Assembly (NCBI RefSeq): GCF_900142965.1
Contig: NZ_FRCQ01000025.1
Coordinates: 1-64,000 of the forward strand
Direction of reading: 5' to 3'
Source: Rhizobacter sp. OV335
GTDB taxonomy: Bacteria; Pseudomonadota; Gammaproteobacteria; Burkholderiales; Burkholderiaceae_C
Length of the DNA stretch: 64,000 bases
The notes beneath the pieces were generated by a model. It did not search any database, was not told where the DNA came from, and saw nothing but the letters and a program-made list of their open reading frames with translations. Made by a program: the position numbers and the translations under genes. Shown in pieces: positions 17,933-26,853 of the stretch (positions are counted from its first letter, which is position 1; each line of letters opens with the position of its first letter).

Positions 17933-18604
17933 ATGACAAAGCTGGTTTCCCTGTCGAATCTGATCGCCGCATTCACTGTGTCCATGATGCTGGCCGGCAC
18001 CGCCGCTGGGCAGGACGCGAAGGCCGGCGATGCCAAGGCCGGCGAAAAGAAGGCCGCGATGTGCATCGGCTGCCACGGCATCCCGGGCTACCAGGCGAGC
18101 TTCCCCGAAGTGCACAAGGTGCCGATGATCGCGGGCCAGGGCGCCAAGTACGTCGTCGCCGCGCTCGGCGAGTACAAGAAGGGCGAGCGCAAGCACCCGA
18201 CGATGCGCGCGATCGCGGCGCCGCTGACCGACCAGGACATCGCCGACCTCGCCGCCTTCTACGAGCAGCTCCCGAAAGAGCAACCTCAGCTGGCCGAGAA
18301 GGCCAAGGCCCCGCCGGAGGTCGACGAGCTGCTGAAGAAGGGCAACTGCGTGTCGTGCCACGGCGAGAACTTCAGCAAGCCGATCGACGGCAGCTACCCG
18401 AAGCTGGCCGGCCAGCATGCCGATTACCTGTTCGTCGCGCTGAAGGCCTACCAGACCAACGGCAACCCGCAGATCGGCCGCAGCAACCCGATCATGGTCG
18501 GGCAGGTCAAGCAGTTCTCGCATGCCGAGCTGAAGACGCTGGCGCAGTACCTGGCGTCGCTGCCCACTGAGCTGCACACCGTGCCGCAATCGCGCTTCCG
18601 GTGA
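17933..18604 (+). CDS. Dihaem cytochrome c4
   Basis: This 223-residue periplasmic electron carrier has a signal peptide (residues 1-26, ending TAAGQ) and two CxxCH haem sites, CIGCH at 44-48 and CVSCH at 139-143, in two similar halves typical of cytochrome c4. Candidate distal Met ligands lie in HPTMRAIAAPL and NPIMVGQV. The family passes electrons from the bc1 complex to terminal oxidases. The gene stands alone: MoxR is divergent upstream and a dispersed repeat block follows the stop. Confidence 0.9.
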   Translation: MTKLVSLSNLIAAFTVSMMLAGTAAGQDAKAGDAKAGEKKAAMCIGCHGIPGYQASFPEVHKVPMIAGQGAKYVVAALGEYKKGERKHPTMRAIAAPLTDQDIADLAAFYEQLPKEQPQLAEKAKAPPEVDELLKKGNCVSCHGENFSKPIDGSYPKLAGQHADYLFVALKAYQTNGNPQIGRSNPIMVGQVKQFSHAELKTLAQYLASLPTELHTVPQSRFR

Positions 18605-18612
18605 ACACACAC

Positions 18613-18701
18613 CGCTCGCCCTGAGCCTGTCGAAGGGTCGGACTGAGCCTGTCGAAGGCCTTCGACAGGCTCAGGTCCTTCGACAAGCTCAGGGCGAACG
18701 G
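18613..18701. repeat. Dispersed repeat block, GTTCGCCCTGAGCCTGTCGAAGG family
   Basis: Four copies of the unit are packed head-to-tail and inverted: CGCTCGCCCTGAGCCTGTCG near 18613, a second forward copy from about 18642, then two inverted copies ending GGGCGAACG at 18701. The central junction GTCGAAGGCCTTCGAC is palindromic. It fills the gap between the cytochrome c4 stop and the leader of the next gene and could act as a terminator hairpin. Confidence 0.85.
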
Positions 18702-18767
18702 TGAGAGGTGGGTCCCGATCCCCGTAGACTGCGGCCTTCCACGCCACAGATCACGAAGGATCGCCTC

Positions 18768-20330
18768 ATGAAACGTTGGATTCCGTTGTTGTGCGCCGTG
18801 CTGTGCGTCGGCGCGCACGCCCAAACCCTGCGCTGGGCCACCCAGGGCGATGCGCAGACCATGGACCCGCATTCGCAGAACGAGCTGCTGACGAATGCGA
18901 TCAACGGCCAGGTCTACGAGACGCTGGTCAACCGCGACAAGCAGCTGGGCATCGAGCCGGTGCTCGCCACCGAGTGGCAGCAGACGACGCCGACGCAATG
19001 GCGCGTCAAGCTGCGCCCGAACGTGAAGTTCCACGACGGCACGCCGTTCACCGCCGACGACGTGGTGTTCTCGGTGCAGCGCGCCCGCGAGGGCACCTCG
19101 GACATCAAGGCCTATGCGAACGCGCTCGGCGAGCCGAAGAAGATCGACGCGCTGACGGTCGAGTTCAACCTGCCGGCGGTGAATCCGATCTTCCTGCAGC
19201 ATGCGACGCTGGTGCAGATCATGAGCAAGACCTGGAGCGAGAAGAACAAGGTCACGAAGCCGCTGGACTTCAAGAACAAGGAAGAGAGCTACGCGTCGTT
19301 CAACGCGAACGGCACCGGCCCGTACATGCTGGTCTCGCGGGCGCCCGACGTGAAGACCGTGTTCAAGCGCAACCCGGCGTGGTGGGGCAAGTTCGACGGC
19401 AACGTGCAGGAGGTGGTCTACACGCCGATCAAGAGCGACCCGACGCGGGTGGCGGCCTTGCTGTCGGGCGAGATCGACTTCGTGCTCGACCCGGCGCCGC
19501 AGGACATCGCGCGGCTGCGCGGCACGCCGCAGGTGAAGGTGATCGACGGGCCGGAGAACCGCATCGTGTTCATCGGCATGGACCAGAGCCGCGACGAGCT
19601 GCTGTACGGCAGCGTGAAGGGCAAGAACCCGTTCAAGGACCAGCGCGTGCGCCGCGCGCTGTACCAGGCGGTCGACATCGAGACGATCAAGACCAAGCTG
19701 ATGCGCGGCCAGGCCGTGCCGACCGGCGGCATCACGTCATCGCCGCTGGGCGCCTTCAACGATCCCGAGATCGAGAAGCGGTTGCCGTATGACCTCGAGG
19801 GCGCGAAGAAGCTGATGGCCGATGCCGGCTATGCGCAAGGCTTCGAGGTGACGCTCGATTGCCCGAACAACCGCTACATCAACGACGAGGAGATCTGCCA
19901 GACGCTGGCCTCGATGTGGGCCCGGCTGAACGTGAAGATCCGCGTCAACGCGATGCCGCGCTCGACCTATTTCCCGAAGGTGCAGAAGTTCGACACGTCG
20001 ATGTTCATGCTGGGCTGGGGCGGGTCCATCACCGATGCCGAGGTCACGCTGACGCCGGTGCTGCGCAGCCGCGGCGAGGGTGGCATCGGCGCCTGGAACT
20101 TCGGCGGCACGAAGGACGCGAAGCTCGATGAGCTGGCGGCGGCTTCGAGCAAGGAGGCGGATCCGAAGAAGCGGGAGCAGCTGATCAAGGCGGCGCTGCG
20201 GGAGCACAACGAGCAGGTGCTCAATATTCCGCTGCATCGGCAGGTGATTCCCTGGGCGGCTCGGTCCAACGTCGATGTGGTGCATCGGGCGGATAACTGG
20301 CTCGAGTGGAGGTGGGTCACCATTCGGTGA
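18768..20330 (+). CDS. ABC transporter substrate-binding protein, family 5 (peptide/nickel type)
   Basis: This 520-residue periplasmic binding protein is of the DppA/OppA class. It has a signal peptide (MKRWIPLLCAVLCVGAHA), the family start LRWATQGDAQTMDPHS, and the SBP_bac_5 fold through residue 520. Motifs include VKFHDGTPFTADDVVFS near residue 85. It captures oligopeptides or similar solutes for an ABC importer, but no permease or ATPase genes lie beside it, so it is an orphan here. The start at 18768 has an AAGGA ribosome site 6 bases upstream; an earlier in-frame ATG does not fit the signal peptide. Confidence 0.88.
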   Translation: MKRWIPLLCAVLCVGAHAQTLRWATQGDAQTMDPHSQNELLTNAINGQVYETLVNRDKQLGIEPVLATEWQQTTPTQWRVKLRPNVKFHDGTPFTADDVVFSVQRAREGTSDIKAYANALGEPKKIDALTVEFNLPAVNPIFLQHATLVQIMSKTWSEKNKVTKPLDFKNKEESYASFNANGTGPYMLVSRAPDVKTVFKRNPAWWGKFDGNVQEVVYTPIKSDPTRVAALLSGEIDFVLDPAPQDIARLRGTPQVKVIDGPENRIVFIGMDQSRDELLYGSVKGKNPFKDQRVRRALYQAVDIETIKTKLMRGQAVPTGGITSSPLGAFNDPEIEKRLPYDLEGAKKLMADAGYAQGFEVTLDCPNNRYINDEEICQTLASMWARLNVKIRVNAMPRSTYFPKVQKFDTSMFMLGWGGSITDAEVTLTPVLRSRGEGGIGAWNFGGTKDAKLDELAAASSKEADPKKREQLIKAALREHNEQVLNIPLHRQVIPWAARSNVDVVHRADNWLEWRWVTIR

Positions 20331-20381
20331 TTTGCTTCACTGCGTGGGGCTGTTGCCGGGTCTCGCCCCGGCGGGCGAGTC

Positions 20382-20408
20382 ACTTTCATTTGGGGCTCAA
20401 ATGAAAGT
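20382..20408. repeat. Perfect inverted repeat, possible terminator or dispersed element
   Basis: ACTTTCATTTG (20382-20392) and CAAATGAAAGT (20398-20408) form an 11-base-pair stem around a GGGCT loop, 52 bases after the ABC binding protein stop. It is followed by AACCAAAGCAAAG. The wider sequence (GGCGAGTCACTTTC...GAAAGTAACCAAAG) resembles a repeat common in Burkholderiales genomes. No run of T follows, so it is not a textbook intrinsic terminator. The rest of 20409-20562 shows nothing I can assign. Confidence 0.7.
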
Positions 20409-20562
20409 AACCAAAGCAAAGAGCCTCAATGCAACACCATACGGCTCGTTCTGCACGCTGCGGACAACACTGCCACGCCGCTGCACATCGCTCCTTGATT
20501 GGGATTGTTGCCTTCCCGCCTCCACGCGCCTCGCTACGCGTCCAACAATCTGCTCGTGGCTT

Positions 20563-22401
20563 TCAGCGCCCCGTCACCTGCACTTCGTTGACGATCGCGC
20601 TCCACGATTGCGGGCCGGTCTTGCCGGAGATGCGCACGCCGACTACGCCGGCCAGCGGCGTGCCGCTGAATGCGTAGCTGGCGCCGCCGGCTGACGCGCT
20701 GTTCGGGTACGTCGGCGTGATCGCCCATCCCGATTCGATCCAGCGGGTGCCATCCGTCGTGTACTGCAGCGTCACACCTGCTTCGAAGTAGCCGTTGCCG
20801 TAACTGTCGATCGCGCCGTTGATGAAAGTGACCTTCGAGATCGCCTTCGCCGCCGTCCACGTGACGCCGGCCGCCTCCCACTTGCCAGCCTCGCCTTCGC
20901 CCGCGGCATTCAGCGTGACGCCGGTGGCCAGCTTGCCGTCGTTGATGCCGGCACGCGCTTGCCGGTTCGCGTTCGACAACGCCGTCGTGTTCTTGATCCA
21001 CACCTGGCCGGTGCCGCTGGCTTCGATCTGCGTGTCGCCGCTGCCGCCGCGCGCGGTGAACGCGGCACGGATCGAATGGCCGGCCTGCACGTCGCTGAAG
21101 GTGTAGCTCGTCACCGCACCGATCGACGTGCCGTCCACCGTCACCGCACTGATGTCGTAGCCGGCGTTCGGCACGATGCTGAAGCCCTGGCTGCGGCCCT
21201 GCACGACCTGCACCGCGCCGCTCGGCACGATCGATCCACCGGCGCCCGCCGCGGCATCGATGCTCAGCGGTGCCGTCGCGCCGTTGTCCAACCCGGCCTT
21301 CACCGCCGACCAGAAACTCGCGTCTTCATAGCCCATCGCCCACACGCTGGTGCCGGCCAGGCCGTACGCGTTCACCAGCGCGGTCTTGGCCTGGATGCTC
21401 TGTGCATCGTCGTACCAGAGCGCCGGCTGCTTCGTCGAATTGCTCCACTCGGTGCCGTCCGGCTGCTTGCGCACCGTGCCCCAGGTCGCATACGGCGTCG
21501 CCGACGCCGCATCGCGCTGCAACGCCGCACCGGCATGCGAGGCCAGCACGGCGGGGTAGCTTGACCAGTGCACCACCTGGCCGGTGCTGTAGTCGTAGCC
21601 GTAGCTCGGCAAACCGGCCAGCACCTTCGAGGCCGGCACGCGCGACACGGTGTACGACAGGATCGCCTTCTGCCAGTCCAGGCCCGATTCGGGACCCGGC
21701 CACACCTCGCCGTTGAAGCCGCTGCTCGCCCAGCCGGGACCGACCTCGTCGTAGGTCATCACCTGGAAGTAGTCGACCGCCGCACCGATCGCGCTGTAGT
21801 CGTAGCCGCCCAGGTAGTCCGGCGCCTTGTCACCGGTCTTCGGCGGGATGCTGATCACGAGCTTCAGGCCCTGCGCATGCAGGCCGGTGGCCAGCGCGGA
21901 GATGAACGCGCTGTAGTTCGCCTTGTCCGACGGTTGCACCGCCTCCAGGTCGATGTCGATGCCGGCAAAACCGTTCGCGGTCGCCAGGCTCACCAGGTTC
22001 GTCACCGCCTTGGCGCGGCTCGCAGCACTCGCCAGCACCGCCTTCGAGATCGCCGGGTCGAACCCCCCGGCGTCGTTGCTGTAGTCGGAGACGGTCGGGT
22101 ACAGCGGCAGGCCCTTGCCCTTCGCGAAGCTGATGATGCTGCGCGTCGTGTTGGTCATGCCCTCGGTGCCGACCGCGCCCGCTGCCGTCAGGTTGTAGGC
22201 CGAACCCAGGCCGACCGCACTCAGTTGCGCGTGGTAGGCCTGCAGGTTGGTGTACGACTGGCCGAGCTGGCCGTCGGTGTAGGCCAGCACGAAGGGCGCG
22301 GCATCGGCCTGCGACGTGGCGACCAGGCACGCGAAGCTCACGCAGGCAAGCGCGGCGACGAAACCGGTGCGGTTCGGGCGGAGGTTTGAAAGGGCTTTCA
22401 T
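20563..22401 (-). CDS. Secreted GH18 glycoside hydrolase with discoidin-like C-terminal domain
   Basis: This 612-residue secreted enzyme is of the chitinase family. A signal peptide ends near residue 35 (SQADAA). The GH18 barrel (about 36-400) carries the active-site strand GIDIDLE with Asp149, Asp151 and catalytic Glu153, and later FQVMTYDEVGPGW and WAMGYED strands. A bacterial InlB-like or Ig-like repeat (about 410-480) and a C-terminal F5/8-type discoidin-like sugar-binding domain (about 485-612) follow. It probably cleaves chitin or a related beta-1,4 amino-sugar polymer. The start at 22401 was chosen because the upstream extension lacks a signal peptide. It is monocistronic. Confidence 0.87.
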   Translation of the reverse strand: MKALSNLRPNRTGFVAALACVSFACLVATSQADAAPFVLAYTDGQLGQSYTNLQAYHAQLSAVGLGSAYNLTAAGAVGTEGMTNTTRSIISFAKGKGLPLYPTVSDYSNDAGGFDPAISKAVLASAASRAKAVTNLVSLATANGFAGIDIDLEAVQPSDKANYSAFISALATGLHAQGLKLVISIPPKTGDKAPDYLGGYDYSAIGAAVDYFQVMTYDEVGPGWASSGFNGEVWPGPESGLDWQKAILSYTVSRVPASKVLAGLPSYGYDYSTGQVVHWSSYPAVLASHAGAALQRDAASATPYATWGTVRKQPDGTEWSNSTKQPALWYDDAQSIQAKTALVNAYGLAGTSVWAMGYEDASFWSAVKAGLDNGATAPLSIDAAAGAGGSIVPSGAVQVVQGRSQGFSIVPNAGYDISAVTVDGTSIGAVTSYTFSDVQAGHSIRAAFTARGGSGDTQIEASGTGQVWIKNTTALSNANRQARAGINDGKLATGVTLNAAGEGEAGKWEAAGVTWTAAKAISKVTFINGAIDSYGNGYFEAGVTLQYTTDGTRWIESGWAITPTYPNSASAGGASYAFSGTPLAGVVGVRISGKTGPQSWSAIVNEVQVTGR

Positions 22402-22466
22402 CGGCCGATGGTGACCGATCTGCGCCCTGGGAGTTGTCAGCAAACGGTAGCGTTGGTAACTCGGGC

Positions 22467-22898
22467 TCAGCGTGTGGCGCGGCGCCTCACGCAGTCGATG
22501 TACTTGTGACCGTCCGGTGGCAGGCCGCTGCGCTGCGAGGCCCAGATCATCTCGCCCAGGCACTCCATCATCTCGTGCTGCGCATCGTGGGCCGAGCCGC
22601 GCTTCGCAGCCAGCAGGGCATAGGCCTGCTTGATGCCTGTCGGCTGGTCGATGCTGACCTGCTCGCTGATCGACAGGTGCATCGACAAATGCAGGAAGGG
22701 GTTGGTGCGGCCATCTTCGACCTCATAGACCTTGGCCAGCGCGGTGGCTTCGTCGGACAGCTCGGCGTGGTACTCCGGGTGGCTGGCGATCCAGTCGCCG
22801 GCCACCGCCTCCATCGGCGTCAGCGGCAAGCCGTCGCGCTGCTTGCGGAAGGTCTCGCAAAAGAATCGCCGGACGTCGTGCTGGGTCGGTGCAAACAT
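22467..22898 (-). CDS. DUF1841 family protein
   Basis: This 143-residue protein, starting MFAPTQHDVRRFFCETFRKQ, matches the DUF1841 pattern, including HPEYHAEL, NPFLHLSMHLSISEQ and the His-rich C-terminal region HDAQHEMMECLGEMIW. The family is widespread in beta- and gammaproteobacteria, and no function is known to me. The conserved His/Glu residues might bind metal; that is inference. An in-frame ATG 8 codons upstream is less likely. It is divergent from, and overlaps the upstream side of, the TauE gene start region. Confidence 0.85.
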   Translation of the reverse strand: MFAPTQHDVRRFFCETFRKQRDGLPLTPMEAVAGDWIASHPEYHAELSDEATALAKVYEVEDGRTNPFLHLSMHLSISEQVSIDQPTGIKQAYALLAAKRGSAHDAQHEMMECLGEMIWASQRSGLPPDGHKYIDCVRRRATR

Positions 22899-22914
22899 CC
22901 GAGAATTCTCGCCG

Positions 22915-23658
22915 ATGATCACCGACCCCTGGTTCTATGCGGCCGCCATTCCCGCCGTGTTGCTGATGGGCTTGTCCAAGAGCGGCTTCGGTGCCGGCTT
23001 CGGCTCGCTCGCGACACCGCTGATGGCCTTGTCGATCACCGTGCCGCAGGCCGCGGCCATCATGCTGCCGCTGCTGCTCGTGATGGACGCGGTGGGGGTG
23101 AAGGCGCTGTTCCAGCAGCGCGACAAGGCGCTGATCCGGCTGCTGCTCCCGGCCGGGCTGCTCGGCACCTTGCTCGGCACGCTGTCGTTCGGGCTGTTGC
23201 AGCCGAAGACGGTGGCCGGCATCGTCGGCGGGCTCACGCTGCTGTTCCTCGCGCAGCGGCTGCTGTTTCCGCCGCGCGCCGATGCACCGCCGCCGCCGCG
23301 CTGGCTCGGCTTCGTGCTGGGCATCGCGTCGGGCTTCACCAGCTTCGTCGCGCATGCAGGGGCGCCACCGGTCAGCGCCTATGTGCTGCCGCTGCGCTTG
23401 CCGCCGCTGATCTTCACCGCGACCATGGCCACGTTCTTCGCGGTCGTGAACCTGTCGAAGTGGATCCCGTATGCCTTCCTCGGGCTGATCGACATGCGCA
23501 ACCTCGGGACCTCGCTGGTGCTGATGCCGTTCGCGCCGGTCGGCGTGTGGATCGGCATCCGGCTGGCGAAGCGGATCCAGCCGACGCTGTTCTATCGGCT
23601 GGTGTATGTGGGCATGTTCCTCACCGGCGCGAAGCTGCTGTACGACGCGCTCCGCTGA
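22915..23658 (+). CDS. TauE/SafE family anion exporter-like permease
   Basis: This 247-residue membrane protein has about eight hydrophobic segments and the family repeats GLSKSGFGAGFGSLATPLMAL (near residue 20) and LGIASGFTSFVAHAGAPPVS (near 135). The family moves sulfite, sulfoacetate and other organic anions. The start at 22915 is 16 bases into the divergent interval with DUF1841. Its stop codon abuts the stop of the KefC gene with no intervening base, so the two convergent genes leave no room for a separate terminator. The substrate cannot be told from sequence. Confidence 0.85.
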   Translation: MITDPWFYAAAIPAVLLMGLSKSGFGAGFGSLATPLMALSITVPQAAAIMLPLLLVMDAVGVKALFQQRDKALIRLLLPAGLLGTLLGTLSFGLLQPKTVAGIVGGLTLLFLAQRLLFPPRADAPPPPRWLGFVLGIASGFTSFVAHAGAPPVSAYVLPLRLPPLIFTATMATFFAVVNLSKWIPYAFLGLIDMRNLGTSLVLMPFAPVGVWIGIRLAKRIQPTLFYRLVYVGMFLTGAKLLYDALR

Positions 23659-25509
23659 TCACGTCGCGGCATCTTCGTCCGGCTTCTCCGGCGCGCCGCC
23701 CCAACCCGCGCGCTGCTTGCGCTCTACCGCCGCCGCGCGCTCCTGCGCGAACAGCGTCTCCAGCTGCTGCCGGCCTTCCTTCGCGACCGCGATCAGCCGC
23801 TCCTGGTCGCGCGCATGCGGACGCATCGCCTCCAGCTGGTCGATGCTGTGGCGCCGGAAACGCAACGCCAGGTTGCGCGCCTGGTGCGGCTGCCAGCCCA
23901 GCAGCTCCAGCGTGCTGCGCGCCGTCATCAGCGCCGAGTCGAGCGTCTCGCGCTCGATCAGCGTGACGCCCAGCTCGCGCAACTGGTAGTAGTGCCGCAC
24001 GTTGCGCGCGCGGGCCACGATCGTCAGCTGCGGGAAGTTCTCGCGCACCAGCGTCGCCACCTCGACGCTCTGCGCCACGTCGTCGATCGCCAGCACCAGC
24101 ACCTTGGCGGTCGCCGCACCGGCGGTGCGCAGCAGGTCGAGCCGCGTCGCGTCGCCGTAGAACACCGGCCAGCCGAAGCGGCGCAGCGCCTCCAGCGCCT
24201 CGGCGTCATGCTCCAGCACCGTCGGCGTCAGCCCGTTGGCGAACATCATCCGGCCGACGATCTGCCCGTAGCGGCCGAAGCCGGCGATGATCACCGACGC
24301 GTCCTGCTGCTCGCTGATCTCGGGGATGTCGCTGCGCTTCTGGCCGGCCAGCGTCGGCGTCCACCAGCGGTCGGCCGCCACCAGCAGCAGCGGCGTCAGC
24401 AGCATCGACAAGGCCACCGCCGCGACCAGCAGCGAAGACGTCGGCCCATCGATCACGCCGGCCTGCGTCGCCGTCTGGAACACCACGAAGCCGAACTCGC
24501 CCCCCTGCGCCAGCAGGATGATGAAGACCGGCCGCTCGGCCTTCGGCAGCGGCATCGCGCGGCCCATCGCCCACAGCACGCCGGCCTTCACCGCGAGGAA
24601 GCCGCCGACGATCAGCGCGACCAGCAGCGGCCGCTGCATCACGACCGAGAAGTCGATGCTCATCCCGACCGCGATGAAGAACAGCCCGAGCAGCAGCCCC
24701 TTGAAGGGCTCAATGTCGGTCTCGAGCTCGCGCCGGTATTCGCTTTCAGCCAGCAGCACGCCGGCGAGGAAGGCGCCGAGCGCCATCGACAAGCCCACCG
24801 TCTGCATCAGCGCCGCGGTGGCCAGCACCAGCAGCAGCGACGCGGCGGTGAAGATCTCGGGCGTCGCGCTGCCGGCGATCCAGCGCAGCGTGGGCCGCAG
24901 CAGCAGCCGCCCGCCCAGCACGATGATCGCGATCACCCCCAGCGCCTTCGCGGCATCGAGCCAGAAACTGCCGTGCTCCGGCGCATCGGAAGCCCCTGCC
25001 AGCAGCGGCACCAGCGCAAGGATGGGGATCGCCGCGATGTCCTGCAGCAGCGCCACGCTGAGCAGGCTCTGCCCCGAGCTCGTCGCCATCAGGTTGCGCT
25101 CGCCCAGCACGCCCAGCCCGATCGCGGTCGACGACATCGCGAGGCCCAGTCCGCCCACCACCGCCAGCTGCCACGGCACGCCGGCCGCCACCGCCGCGCC
25201 GAGCAGCAGCGCCGCCGAGCCGAACAGCTGCACGCTGCCCCAGCCGAAGATCGGCTTGCGCAGCGACCACAGCCGCTTCGGCTCCAGTTCCAGCCCCACG
25301 AGGAACAGCATCAGCACCACGCCGAACTCGGCGAAATGCAGCATGTCCTGCGGGTCGGTCACCAACCGCAGCCCCCACGGCCCGATCAGGATGCCCGCGG
25401 CCAGGTAGCCGATGATCGACCCCAGCCCCAGCTTCTTCGCCACCGGCACCGCGATCACCGCGGCGCCCAGGTACACCAGCCCGCCCGTCAACCAACTGCC
25501 GTGTTCCAT
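23659..25509 (-). CDS. kefC: Glutathione-regulated potassium-efflux antiporter, KefB/KefC type
   Basis: This 616-residue monovalent cation:proton antiporter of the CPA2 family has a 12-13 helix membrane domain (about 1-385) and a cytosolic RCK_N (KTN) domain starting VIIAGFGRYGQIVGR near residue 404, with the GxGxxG nucleotide site. A short charged C-terminal tail follows. KefC-type systems release K+ and acidify the cytoplasm to protect against electrophiles, gated by glutathione adducts. The start overlaps the kefF stop by one base (TGATG), so the pair is translationally coupled. KefB versus KefC cannot be separated with certainty. Confidence 0.88.
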   Translation of the reverse strand: MEHGSWLTGGLVYLGAAVIAVPVAKKLGLGSIIGYLAAGILIGPWGLRLVTDPQDMLHFAEFGVVLMLFLVGLELEPKRLWSLRKPIFGWGSVQLFGSAALLLGAAVAAGVPWQLAVVGGLGLAMSSTAIGLGVLGERNLMATSSGQSLLSVALLQDIAAIPILALVPLLAGASDAPEHGSFWLDAAKALGVIAIIVLGGRLLLRPTLRWIAGSATPEIFTAASLLLVLATAALMQTVGLSMALGAFLAGVLLAESEYRRELETDIEPFKGLLLGLFFIAVGMSIDFSVVMQRPLLVALIVGGFLAVKAGVLWAMGRAMPLPKAERPVFIILLAQGGEFGFVVFQTATQAGVIDGPTSSLLVAAVALSMLLTPLLLVAADRWWTPTLAGQKRSDIPEISEQQDASVIIAGFGRYGQIVGRMMFANGLTPTVLEHDAEALEALRRFGWPVFYGDATRLDLLRTAGAATAKVLVLAIDDVAQSVEVATLVRENFPQLTIVARARNVRHYYQLRELGVTLIERETLDSALMTARSTLELLGWQPHQARNLALRFRRHSIDQLEAMRPHARDQERLIAVAKEGRQQLETLFAQERAAAVERKQRAGWGGAPEKPDEDAAT

Positions 25510-26144
25510 CAGGCGCTCTCCACCAGCGCGGCTTCGACCGCATCCGCCGGGCGCGCCGATTCGGGCACCTCGCAGTCGATGCAATCGTCGAGCCCGGCCA
25601 GCTCCGGCCAGTTCGGGTAGCTGCCCAGGTGCTGCACGAAGGTGTCGGCATGGACCTGCAGCTCGTCCGCGCCGACGCGGTGCGCGCCATGCAGCACCAG
25701 CGGCGGCAGGAAGCGCATGCCGCACAGCGCCGCGGTCTGCTCGTAGGGCGGCAGGAAGGCGTCGAAGTGGTAGCGGTTGTAGCTGTCGGGGCGGTACGAG
25801 TCGTCGGGCCCGCCGGTGGACGACACCAGCCACAGGTCCTTGCCGCGCAGCGCATGGCCGTCGGGCCCGTAGGCCCAGCCGAAGCCCAGCACCTCGTCGA
25901 CCCACAGCTTCATCAGCGGCGGCATGCTGTACCAGTGGATCGGGTGCTGCCACACGACCAGCTTGGCCTGCAGCAGCAGCGCGCGCTCGGCCTCGATGTC
26001 GATCAGGTAGTCGGGGTAGAGGCGGTACAGGTCGCGCACCGTGGCATGGCCGGATTTCTTGGCCGCCTTGTAGAGCGTGCGGTTGACGCGCGACTGCTCC
26101 ATCTGCGGATGGGCGGTCAGGACGAGGACTTCCGATGGGTTCAT
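25509..26144 (-). CDS. kefF: KefF-type NAD(P)H oxidoreductase, ancillary to KefC
   Basis: This 211-residue flavodoxin-fold protein is of the NQO1/KefF family, starting MNPSEVLVLTAHPQMEQSRVNR. It shows the flavin and substrate-site strands WQHPIHWYSMPPLMKLWVDEV and WLVSSTGG. KefF binds the KefC regulatory domain, is needed for full activity, and reduces quinones. The one-base overlap with the antiporter gene supports this role over a free quinone reductase. The start is set at the conserved MNPSEV; the 24 codons upstream in frame look non-coding. Confidence 0.88.
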   Translation of the reverse strand: MNPSEVLVLTAHPQMEQSRVNRTLYKAAKKSGHATVRDLYRLYPDYLIDIEAERALLLQAKLVVWQHPIHWYSMPPLMKLWVDEVLGFGWAYGPDGHALRGKDLWLVSSTGGPDDSYRPDSYNRYHFDAFLPPYEQTAALCGMRFLPPLVLHGAHRVGADELQVHADTFVQHLGSYPNWPELAGLDDCIDCEVPESARPADAVEAALVESA

Positions 26145-26235
26145 GGCGGCGTGAGTGGCGGGGGTAAGTATTGGTAGCCCAACGACGATAGTGTTCGTTA
26201 ACATAACCGCAAACAAGGATCGTCAGGAGCAGTGC

Positions 26236-26853
26236 ATGCCAGTGATCGTGGTGGCCAATCCGAAGGGCGGGGTCGGAAAAAGCACCTTGTCCACCCACAT
26301 CGCAGGGTACCTTGCCCAGGCCGGCCATGCGGTGATGCTGGGCGATGTGGATCGCCAGCAATCGGCCCGCACCTGGCTCTCGCTGCGCCCCGCGAACCTG
26401 CCCGTCATCACCGGCTGGGACCTGGCCCACGACGAGATCGTCCGCCCGCCCAAGGGCACCACCCACGCGGTGCTCGACACCCCCGCCGGCCTGCATGGCA
26501 AGCGGCTCGACGAGGTGATGAAGTTGGCCGACAAGGTGCTTGTGCCGCTGCAGCCGAGCATTTTCGACATCCACGCGACGCACGCTTTCGTGCGCGAGCT
26601 GCTGTCGCGCCGGCGTGGCGACAAGGTGACGATCGCGATCGTCGGCATGCGGGTGCGCGACGGCACCATCTCGGCCGACCAGCTGCGCAGCTTCCTCGAG
26701 ACGCTGCAGGTGCCGTTGATCGGCTTCCTGCGCGACACCCAGAACTACGTGCACCTAGCCGCGCGCGGCCTGTCGCTGTGGGACGTGGCGCCGAGCCGCG
26801 TCGAGCGCGACATCGAACAATGGCAGCCGCTGATCCAGTGGCTGGAGGCCTGA
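26236..26853 (+). CDS. ParA/MinD-like ATPase, orphan
   Basis: This 205-residue protein has the deviant Walker A KGGVGKST (residues 10-17) and the typical DVDRQQSARTW and LDTPAGL strands of ParA ATPases. At this length it lacks the N-terminal DNA-binding extension of plasmid ParA, and no parB or parS-like array is nearby. It could position a cargo such as a chemoreceptor cluster, or be a conserved chromosomal orphan. AGGAGC precedes the start. Its stop overlaps the start of the MaoC-like gene (TGATG-type), so the pair is co-translated. Confidence 0.85.
   Translation: MPVIVVANPKGGVGKSTLSTHIAGYLAQAGHAVMLGDVDRQQSARTWLSLRPANLPVITGWDLAHDEIVRPPKGTTHAVLDTPAGLHGKRLDEVMKLADKVLVPLQPSIFDIHATHAFVRELLSRRRGDKVTIAIVGMRVRDGTISADQLRSFLETLQVPLIGFLRDTQNYVHLAARGLSLWDVAPSRVERDIEQWQPLIQWLEA

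Noticed and set aside
26236-26853. ParA as evidence of a plasmid or integrated element
   Set aside because: No parB, parS-like repeats, replication or integrase genes are nearby, and the flanking genes are chromosomal housekeeping types.
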